NCBI RefSeq assembly: GCF_000238075.1
Contig: NZ_JH414505.1
Span: forward strand, 210,477 to 274,476
Reading direction: 5' to 3'
DNA length: 64,000 nucleotides
From: Oribacterium asaccharolyticum ACB7
GTDB taxonomy: Bacteria; Bacillota; Clostridia; Lachnospirales; Lachnospiraceae
The first letter of the stretch is position 1. Each line of letters starts with the position of its first letter. Shown piece after piece: positions 18,102 through 25,800 of this stretch. The position numbers were made by a program, and so were the translations under genes. The notes beneath the pieces were generated by a model. That model worked only from the letters and a program-made list of their open reading frames with translations. It was not told where the DNA came from and searched no databases.

Positions 18102-18499
18102 TTGTCGTCCCCCTAAAAATGAAATAGACAGTATATGAAAACCGGTAAAGACTTCACGACATGTTCATACCGGGATTCAACGAGAAAAAAGAACCGTTCA
18201 AAATATCTTCTTAAGTGAATCTCTGACTGAGCTATACATCATTCGTTTTTTTACGAACAAACGATATTTTACATCAATCATCAAAAAAGAACAGGACTTT
18301 TTTTGTTTTCCTATATTTCTTTTTTTGTTTTCCTATATTTCTTTTTATTCTGCAGTGCATAAAAACTTTCTATTTTCTTTCCTCGACATTCTTCGCTATA
18401 GTTAAGTTATAAGGGTTCCGTTTCTCTATTTTTATGGCTATAGACTCTATTTTTTACTTACTTTCCCACTTACTTTTCTACTCTTTAAGGAGCGGCAGT
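18102..18499. promoter_or_regulatory. Divergent promoter region of the purine genes
   Basis: The region holds three visible structures. A 6-bp inverted repeat CCGGTA/TACCGG (18141-18172) lies in the permease leader. A palindrome TTCGT/ACGAA (about 18242-18256) resembles half of a PurR-type CGAAC site. A perfect 22-bp tandem duplication is listed separately. I could not define confident -35/-10 pairs. Confidence 0.4.
18299..18342. repeat. Perfect 22-bp tandem duplication
   Basis: Two adjacent identical units of TTTTTTGTTTTCCTATATTT plus CT (18299-18320 and 18321-18342) lie in the divergent intergenic region. Copy-number change by slippage could alter promoter spacing. Confidence 0.85.
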
Positions 18500-20212
18500 A
18501 TGAACAAAAGTCTTTACGACAAATTATCCAAGGTTTGCAAAAAAGAAAGTCCTGCGGATCTGATTTTCCGAGACGCCCATATTTTTGACGCCTACACCGC
18601 CTCCTTTTACGATGGAGATGTAGCGGTTAAACAAGGCTATATTGCCGGAATCGGAAAGGACTTTCCGGGCGATACCGTAATCGACTGTAAGGGGAAGTAT
18701 CTTTTCCCCGGGTTCATCGATGCACATGCTCATTTGGAAGCCGCTCTGGTTCCTCCCAATGAAGTGATTAGTGCGGCAGCGGCCTGCGGAACCACAAGCT
18801 TTATCGTAACCCCCCACGAAGTATGGACTGTGGCGGGAAAGGAGGGCATTGATTATCTCCTAAAGCAAAGTGAGAAAAGTCCCGCCAATGTCTTTCTTAT
18901 GCTTCCCTACTGCATCAGTCCATCCCTTTCCGAAGGGCATGAAGCCAAGTTTTCCTCAACAGATTTCTTTTCCTTCTTAAAAAATCCACGCATTCTGGGG
19001 CTTGAAGAACTCATGGACACAAGAGGAGTTATCCACTCCAATCCTGTACTTTGGAAAACGGCAGACGGAGCGGAAAGCAAATTTCCCGGCGGCTATTCCA
19101 GCTTCTTATCCCTAAACTCCGAAGACTGCTCTCTTTTGAAGTTGCAAACCGGTCAGGTTCCGAAGGACTTTTCCTATACGCTGGATGAAGTTCATGCCGG
19201 GATGCACATTCACATCAAAGAAGACTCCGCCGTGCATAAGCTGGAAACCTCGATTCAGGGAATCCTTTCCAAGGGAATAGACAGTAGGAGCTTCTCCTTT
19301 TGTACCGACGGTAAGAAAGTGGGGGACATTCTGAGAGAAGGCCATATTAATCACTTAATCCGAAGAGCAATTTCTCTCGGTCTTCCCGTTGGAAAGGCTT
19401 ATCAGATGGCAAGCATCAATGCCGCAGAATGCTACCACTTAAGTCATCTGGGAGTGATTGCTCCCGGAAAACAAGCTGACCTTGTCCTGCTTTCCGACCC
19501 GAAAAAAGTTGATATCGAGGCCGTTTTCCATAAGGGAAAACGGGTGGAGAAGAAGGAAAAGTACCCTATTTCGCATTGTCCGAAGGAACTGAAAAAAACA
19601 CTCCATTTCTCTCCCTTGGAGGAAGAAGATTTTCACCTTCCCATCTTCAAGCAGAACTCTACGGTTATCGGAATCCAAGAAGGGGAAATTCGTAACAGCC
19701 GTCTGCAGGTCAACTTCAGAAGAAGCAATAACTTTGATCCCCTGGAAAATCCGGACTATCGTAAAATCGCTTCGATTTCGCGCAACAGTGGCGGGAAGCG
19801 GATGTGTGTTGCCATCTGCTCCGGCTATCCTATCCGACAAGGTGCGATAGCCACCTCTCTTTCCCGAGACTGTGACGGCATTCTCGTAATTGGAGACTCG
19901 GACAGGGATATGTGTCTTGCGGCAAACGAGCTTCTTCGAACGCAGGGAGGCGTTTCCGTCGTATCACAGGGCACCATCCTCTTTTCCCTCGCCCTTCCCA
20001 TTATGGGGCTACTCACGGACTGCGGCCATGAAAAGGCGGAAGAACAGTTACGACTGCTGAAAGAAAAACTGCATGAAATGGGAATCGGTACTGCCATGGA
20101 CCCCCTCCTTCCGCTTGCCTTTCTCTCCTCTCCCTCCATTCCGGAGATTCGAATCACGCCGAGAGGAATGTATGTTATAAAGGGTGCCCAGTCCAGACTT
20201 TTAAAGCAATAG
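18500..20212 (+). CDS. Adenine deaminase-like amidohydrolase with substituted catalytic motifs
   Basis: The ATG at 18500 follows AAGGAG with 7-base spacing, so an in-frame ATG at 18434 is rejected. The 570-residue product aligns along its length with adenine deaminase: FPGFIDAHAHLEAAL, VTPHEVWTVAGKEG, ILGLEELMD, FCTDGKKVGDILREGHINHL, then APGKQADLVLL and the C-terminal RITPRGM. Several motifs that I recall as conserved are changed. DGHAP is DGAES, the SDHE segment is NSEDC within a longer stretch, the ERHGG region is SRNSGG, and HDSHN is RDCDG. The first HxH pair is kept. It may have another substrate or be inactive. It is divergent from the purine permease. Confidence 0.75.
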   Translation: MNKSLYDKLSKVCKKESPADLIFRDAHIFDAYTASFYDGDVAVKQGYIAGIGKDFPGDTVIDCKGKYLFPGFIDAHAHLEAALVPPNEVISAAAACGTTSFIVTPHEVWTVAGKEGIDYLLKQSEKSPANVFLMLPYCISPSLSEGHEAKFSSTDFFSFLKNPRILGLEELMDTRGVIHSNPVLWKTADGAESKFPGGYSSFLSLNSEDCSLLKLQTGQVPKDFSYTLDEVHAGMHIHIKEDSAVHKLETSIQGILSKGIDSRSFSFCTDGKKVGDILREGHINHLIRRAISLGLPVGKAYQMASINAAECYHLSHLGVIAPGKQADLVLLSDPKKVDIEAVFHKGKRVEKKEKYPISHCPKELKKTLHFSPLEEEDFHLPIFKQNSTVIGIQEGEIRNSRLQVNFRRSNNFDPLENPDYRKIASISRNSGGKRMCVAICSGYPIRQGAIATSLSRDCDGILVIGDSDRDMCLAANELLRTQGGVSVVSQGTILFSLALPIMGLLTDCGHEKAEEQLRLLKEKLHEMGIGTAMDPLLPLAFLSSPSIPEIRITPRGMYVIKGAQSRLLKQ

Positions 20213-20250
20213 CTTGTTTTCGAATTAAATAGCTTGTTTTCGAATTAAAT
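20211..20250. repeat. Perfect 20-bp tandem duplication at a stop codon
   Basis: AGCTTGTTTTCGAATTAAAT occurs twice in a row, beginning inside the stop codon of the adenine-deaminase-like gene. It looks like a recent slippage duplication. Confidence 0.9.
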
Positions 20251-20323
20251 TATTCTTGAAGATAAGATAAAATTATGATTAAATTCTAATGAGTTAAAAA
20301 GCTTTTTACAGAAGGAGGATTGT

Positions 20324-20977
20324 ATGGAAGAAAACACAAAGCAGGAAAACGTAGTACAGAACAGTACAACGTCGGGAAATACAACACAGGGAAGTAATGC
20401 ACAGAATAGCGGAGCACAAAGCGGTACAGCTCAGGGAAATGTCGCTCAGGGAACCCCCATTTATGTGGGAAGTCCGGCTCCCTCTACACAAAATGCGCAG
20501 AGAACACCGGGCAGTATCCCGGTATACCCTGTGGAAACCAAGGGTAAGTCTTACTTTGACGGAACCACCTTACAGCTTATCGGTTGGCGTTTCTTAGGAG
20601 CTTTGGTTTCTTTAATTACCTTCGGACTTTGCATTCCATGGGCCTACACCATGATTTATAAGTGGGAAGCAACACATACTTATATCGAAGGACGCCGCTT
20701 AAAGTTTGACGGTTCCGCGCTCCAACTTTTCGGAAAGTTTATCATTTGGTTTTTGGGCGGTTTCGGTCTCAGCATCCTCTTTATCATAGCGGAAGTGATT
20801 GTTATTTTTGCTGCAGGCGGATTCGAAGATACCTTTGACAGCATTCAATCCGGCATCATGCCTCCACTTGCTCTAATTGTTATCTATCTTATTTTCATTC
20901 TTGCCCTCTTCCTTTACGATGCATGGGTAGAGGTTGCTTTACGAAAATGGAAGGCTTCTCATACCTTCTTTTCTTAG
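20324..20977 (+). CDS. DUF898-family membrane protein with a disordered N-terminus
   Basis: This 217-residue protein starts with about 65 residues rich in Asn, Gln, Ser, Thr and Gly (QNSTTSGNTTQGSNAQNSG). The DUF898-like part follows: SYFDGTTLQLIGWR, a helix (FLGALVSLITFGLCIPWAYT), KWEATHTYIEGRRLKFDG and two more helices. The family has no established function and is often annotated YjgN-like. GAAGGAGG lies before the ATG and a strong terminator follows. Confidence 0.72.
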   Translation: MEENTKQENVVQNSTTSGNTTQGSNAQNSGAQSGTAQGNVAQGTPIYVGSPAPSTQNAQRTPGSIPVYPVETKGKSYFDGTTLQLIGWRFLGALVSLITFGLCIPWAYTMIYKWEATHTYIEGRRLKFDGSALQLFGKFIIWFLGGFGLSILFIIAEVIVIFAAGGFEDTFDSIQSGIMPPLALIVIYLIFILALFLYDAWVEVALRKWKASHTFFS

Positions 20978-21021
20978 GGAATTTTGACTTCTATAAAGGG
21001 GGCTGTAAAAAAACGCCCCAC

Positions 21022-21068
21022 AAAAAGACCGATAAACCGGCATTAGCCGGATTTATCGGTCTTTTTCT
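21022..21068 (+). terminator. Terminator after the DUF898 gene
   Basis: AAAAAGACCGATAAA(T)CCGG-type arms, ending CCGGATTTATCGGTCTTTTT, form a perfect long hairpin with a T run. Confidence 0.85.
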
Positions 21069-21273
21069 AACTTTTTCTGAAATCCTGGATTTTTTATACT
21101 AATGGAATAGATTATAATATAAGAAACTTTTATTCTCTAGATTATATTTGACATTCTTCCAAAATCCATAATTAAGATATAGTTAGTAGGATACCCTAGA
21201 TTAATTACGATCGTGCGATGACGACCATAACTGCGATGTATAGTTTAATCCACAAATTTTGTGGAAATACCGT

Positions 21274-21304
21274 AAAAAACCACCCGATATTGGGTGGTTT
21301 TTAA
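21274..21304 (-). terminator. Terminator after the secreted protein gene
   Basis: AAAAACCACCC, a short loop and GGGTGGTTTTT form a bidirectional hairpin just past the minus-strand stop at 21311. Confidence 0.8.
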
Positions 21305-21310
21305 AAGAGG

Positions 21311-22213
21311 TTAGATATCCTGCTCCATGCCTGGTAAGCTACGTAGCTTATAATGAAGCAAGTAAGTATAGTGGGAATTGTTTTCGGGATTATCATCCAA
21401 ATACACGCTATCGATGATAGGCATATATTTGGCAACATCATCAAGGCACCAGCCGGAAACATATAGCGCACGATTTACGCTAGGATAATACAGTTTCACA
21501 GGCTCAATGGGATGTCCATACTTAGCATTATAGTCATCAACAGTTTCATTCGTAGTCTGTCCATTACTAGCATTATTCCAGTAGAGTTCCTGATACACAG
21601 CAAATGGTTCTCCGGAACCATTATGATTCATTGCCCCTGGGACCACAATTCGCGTACCGCGTGGATAACAATTTTCCGGCTTAACATGAACCCCAACACT
21701 CATCCTAACTGGTATATCCATATGTCCAGAATCATTCCTCATGAAATAAAGTTTATTTTCCGAGCTTGACCTACGCATTCCGTTTATGGTGTACTCACAG
21801 TCGTAATAAGGAAGGACTTCTTCTCTGAGGTCGAACGCATAAATTCGTTCACTCCCTCTTGCAGCAGCAGCAGTATTATCTGCATACTCGCGGATTCGCC
21901 AGTTCAGGCCATCGGCCCAAGCTTGGACCATTAGTTCACCTGTGTCGAAACGCTGGAAAAGCCTCCAGTTGTACTTGTCGAAGTTTTTACCCTCTGCCTT
22001 AAGTTGCTGGGCAGGATATTGATACTTCGTGGTATCATACTGCACGTTTTGAACATCCGTGTTCGCCGCGTTAGTAGTATTACCGCTTGATTGAGTCACG
22101 CTTTGATTGGCGCTAGGCTTCAGACCTAATACACCTGCCTGAGCTTGCATAGCAAGTACATTTACGGACAATGTTGCTACAGCCAAGGCAGTTACTAAAA
22201 AAATCTTTTTCAT
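21311..22213 (-). CDS. Secreted protein of unknown family
   Basis: The 300-residue product has a clear signal peptide (KKIFLVTALAVATLSVNVLA, then AMQAQAG). An Asn/Thr/Gln-rich linker (residues about 35-60) precedes a folded region rich in Tyr, Trp and Arg (YNWRLFQRFDTGELMVQAWA, NWRIREYADNTAAAARGSE, VRMSVGVHVKPENCYPRGTR). I do not recognise the family. The two cysteines near 180 and 265 and the aromatic content suggest an extracellular beta-rich domain. A degraded copy of its C-terminus lies upstream at about 22337-22440. AGGAGGGG precedes the ATG. Confidence 0.65.
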   Translation of the reverse strand: MKKIFLVTALAVATLSVNVLAMQAQAGVLGLKPSANQSVTQSSGNTTNAANTDVQNVQYDTTKYQYPAQQLKAEGKNFDKYNWRLFQRFDTGELMVQAWADGLNWRIREYADNTAAAARGSERIYAFDLREEVLPYYDCEYTINGMRRSSSENKLYFMRNDSGHMDIPVRMSVGVHVKPENCYPRGTRIVVPGAMNHNGSGEPFAVYQELYWNNASNGQTTNETVDDYNAKYGHPIEPVKLYYPSVNRALYVSGWCLDDVAKYMPIIDSVYLDDNPENNSHYTYLLHYKLRSLPGMEQDI

Positions 22214-22336
22214 TAAACCCCTCCTTTTTAAAAATTATTTCAGATAAAATAATTTCTTTAAGTTTTCAAAACATTCTCTTTTACATTTAGTTTGGTATGA
22301 ATGTCTGACGCCCATCATTCAAGGTTCAAAAGATAA

Positions 22337-22440
22337 GTTAATCTACATTATACTCGACATAGCGCAGTAATTTATAATGAAGTTATGTACCTATGTACCA
22401 CGGGAATAAGCATAGCGCTTTGTGTGAAGAACATTGGAGT
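22337..22440 (-). pseudogene. C-terminal remnant of a paralogue of the secreted protein
   Basis: The minus strand reads LHYKLLRYVEYNVD then stop, which matches the intact neighbour's ending LHYKLRSLPGMEQDI. Similar nucleotides continue upstream (TATTCCCGTGGTAC against AATTCCCACTATAC) but with stops in frame. It indicates a former tandem duplicate, now mostly lost. Confidence 0.5.
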
Positions 22441-22680
22441 GTGTATAAGGCCGTATCTTTTAATCCACATTGTAAAAATTAATGTTTTACTTTTCAAGCT
22501 AAAATGCAGTAATTTGTGAAATTTACTACCGTAAAGTATGTTGCCGATGAACAATATAAATATACACAGCAGACAGACGACACATGCACAACAGGATGAG
22601 ATGTTCCGCAGAATCGGCAACGGCAACAGCCGTATAATTTCCCTAGAAGTTTTTATCGAAAACATAGTACTTTCATACTG

Positions 22681-22891
22681 AAAAAGGGCTGTAAAAAAGC
22701 AAAATAATAAAGTAATTTTTGCAATATAGGTCTGAATGCGGGGTAGTCTGAGCCCGTCGGTACTTGCGAAAAGCAAGAGAAACGCAGTTTTTCGCTTAGT
22801 ATCCGTTACGTGGCGAAGCTAGCGAGAGCGTGCCCAAGTTCAGACCTATATTGCTTAGAAAATTATTTTGATTTTTTTACAGTCCCTTTTT
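22681..22891 (+). repeat. ~210-bp inverted-end repeat element, copy 1
   Basis: The ends are AAAAAGGGCTGTAAAAAA and TTTTTTTACAGTCCCTTTTT. Inside them lies a second arm pair GCAATATAGGTCTGAA / TTCAGACCTATATTGC. The ~95-bp core contains GGTAGTCTGAGCCCGTCGGT and a hairpin around TTGCGAAAAGC. The same element, inverted, is at 44784-44994 with near-identical core and ends. It encodes no protein and could be a MITE-like element or a large structured RNA. Confidence 0.85.
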
Positions 22892-22899
22892 ATTCCTTT

Positions 22900-25800
22900 T
22901 TATCTTTTTTTCTTTGCTCTTTCCAAAAGACTGTAAGCAGCGAGAAGCATAATACTTAGGCTACTTGCCAAAGCATACCAGAGCATCCGGGATGTATCCG
23001 CCGTATTAACTTTTCTGGATTGCTCCCTCCGAAGCGCTCCGAGAACTTCTCCCAAGCGTTTCAGTTCTTTTTGTTCTTCCGGTGTAAGCGGGCGCTTACG
23101 AGCCTCTCCGAGTATTTCCCCGATTCGCTTTTCAATGATTCTGATTCTTTCCGGGATACTTGGCGTTGGAGGTACATTCTCTCCGCCTCCCGGTGTCGGA
23201 TTTTCCGGCGTCCCGGGAGTCCCCGGTTCCTCCGGAACCGTCGGTTTGTCAGGCTCTTTCGGCTTTTCTCCCGGTCCTCCCGGTGTATTCGGATTCGGGA
23301 AAATCGGCTTTCTGGGCGTTCCTCCTCCCCCTCCGGGATAACTCGGTTCGTCCGGTGTCGGAAGAGGCGGTTCATCCGGAATATAACGGTTTTTATATTC
23401 CAAAGAATCTCCGCTGACCAGTGCAATCAGCTTTCCCGTTCCAAAGTCACTCACCGTGATGGTAATCTCTCTCAGCGGTCTTTCGTCGTTTCGAACATCG
23501 GTCACCTCTCCGGTTTCCACGAGTTCGTACTTATATTCACCGGGAGTGGTAAAGGTGATTCGTCCGAAGGACATCTGTCCTCCGTCCGCATCCGGATCGT
23601 TTTTTCCAGAGTACTTGCCCCTCCCGCCTCATCCGGCATCGGCGCACCGTTTAATGCCTTTAAGGTAAAATGGTACTTTCCGCTGATATCCGGTTTATCG
23701 GCCTTGGAAGACAGCAAGCTCTTCGAAACTTTAATTTCCGGTTTGACTTCCTGTACACCATAGACATTCCGGAAGATTAGAGGATGCTCTTCTGTTGCGG
23801 AAAGATTTGCCTTTAGGACATTATTTTCCCGCACTACCGTGACAAGCAATTCCTTTTCACCCATGGAATCCGGTATTACACCGGCAGTATTCACCAATTT
23901 CGATTCCTTAATGCGATACTTATAGATTCCCGGCTTTACAATCCGAATTCCGGAAAAACGAATGATTCCGCCGTTTTCATCCGGATTCTTAATATTGTTT
24001 ATAATCGGGTTATCATACTGATCCGTAAGCGGAGCATCTCCAAGCGCACGGATGTTAAACGAGAAATTCTCCCGAATATCCGGAGCCGTGAGTCTTGCCG
24101 GTACCTCCAACTCCTTCTTCACAGGAATATCCAGCGTAAGGGGTGGAACAATGGCGTGCTTTGCCTCACTCTTTGCCTCGGTCAGGTTCACATTCATCGG
24201 AACCGTTCCACCGGTAAAAAGAGTTGCCTTCCGGTATGCAGTGTTGGTGTTCACCACGGAAACCTTTGCAGAATCTCTGGTTGCCAACATTTCCACATAG
24301 GCGACCATAATTCCCTTTTGGTCCAAAATAAAGTTTTGTCCGGACACTGTCTTTCGGCAGTCAATGGCAATCGCCTTGATACTCTTCTTGTCGATTCCGC
24401 TCATGTTATCCGGATCAAAGGCCTTCCAAACCGTGCTGTCATCTACATTTCGGTCATCCGGAATCGTTGTTGCGTAATAGCACACCGGCTTACAATAGTC
24501 CAGAGCGCTCGGGTTAGACGGATTGTAGCTTGCCTTCATCTTTAAGCTGCTTAAATCCAGTCCCTGGAAATCGCCGTTTCGATTTGCCTCTTCTCCTAAA
24601 ATGTCGTAGAAAACAAAGTCCTTAGTTCTGGTGGCTTCCGCCGCCTGATACTGCAGTCTGTGACGATACTCTTCTCCGAGATAGCTGATATTTTCCTTTA
24701 AAAAGCTCTTATGAATCTCTGTGGAAACGGTATTGCTTAAGTTTGCCTCAATAACGGTAATCGGCTTGAAATTCAGCTTTCTCTCTCCGAGAATCATTTT
24801 ATGTCCGTTTCCGGCACCTTCCATCATAAGATTTCTGTAGGCTTCCCGCTTTTCCACATCGGGATTTTCGCTATTGCTGAAATTAGCTTTAAACTCGGTA
24901 TCCCCGGTATTTAAGAAGCCTACGGTGTTCATCGGCTCTCTACCGCGATCAATGATATTCGTATAGGGATTGTGCAGGGTATATTTCAGTTTCATACCCG
25001 CACAGTTAAATCCCGTATCCCAGTACAAGGTATTTGCGGAATCGGGAACCTTAACCTTTACAATCATCATAGTCTGTCCCGTGCCTTCCCAGTTCCTTTG
25101 GAAATGCACGGTATAGTCCGTATCCTGGATATATTTTCTGCTTGCGGAAATGGGAGACGCATTACTGATTTCCCAAGTGCCGAGCTCCACCTCTTCTTTG
25201 TTGACATAGGTACCGAAGGGAAGGAGGTCATAGAAGATTCCTTCTTTAATGAGGTACGGATCCATTACGGAACGCTTACGCATACTGACGGGAACATTTG
25301 CCTTATTTAGCAGTTCGATGGAAATCGGCGTCCACTGTTCCAGGACATCACTGTGGTAAACGCTCTCCCCGGTCTGTTCCTTTAAAATATCCGTCTTATA
25401 ACTAAAGACATTTAATTCATAGCCTATTCTGCCGAAGCTTTCTCCCAGTCTCGCGTGGAACAGTTCACTCGCGCCCTCACTGTACCTTCCTTCCGCAGGT
25501 CCTGTAATAAGGGAGGTCTTACTCTTGTTGATGTCTTCCTGAATCCGATTCGCCATGTCGGTCGTCGGATGGATGTTCAAAGTAAAGGACGCGGTAAATT
25601 CCGTCCTGTAGAAGGAGCTTTCTCCCCGGAAATCAATGCCTACCGTATCGACGGGAAGCGCCATCGGTTCGGTTTCCGAAATTTTTGTCTCCGTCCCGGA
25701 CTGATTCACAAAAACAACATCTCCGTTGGCTCTTCTTTTTACTGTTCCGTACTCCGTAAAATGGTTCTTCGCCTCCCCCTTCTTACGAATCATGACCTTC

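Larger units (their letters stand above)
20978..21310. other. Intergenic region with two terminators and a possible small transcript
   Basis: After the DUF898 stop comes a left-arm fragment of the GGGCTGTAAAAA repeat (20996-21019), then a terminator (21022-21068). A TTGACA box (21148-21153) without a good -10 is followed by the palindrome CCACAAATTTTGTGG (21251-21265) and a second terminator (21274-21304). No coding frame is convincing. Confidence 0.5.

Noticed and set aside
18102..18300. Purine riboswitch upstream of the permease
   Set aside because: I looked for the GTTTCTACC and CCGTAAA core and its flanking helix on the minus strand and did not find them. Only a simple CCGGTA/TACCGG hairpin is present.
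22372..22776. 134-codon minus-strand ORF
   Set aside because: It begins inside the dispersed repeat, has no ribosome binding site and crosses the remnant of the secreted-protein paralogue in another frame.
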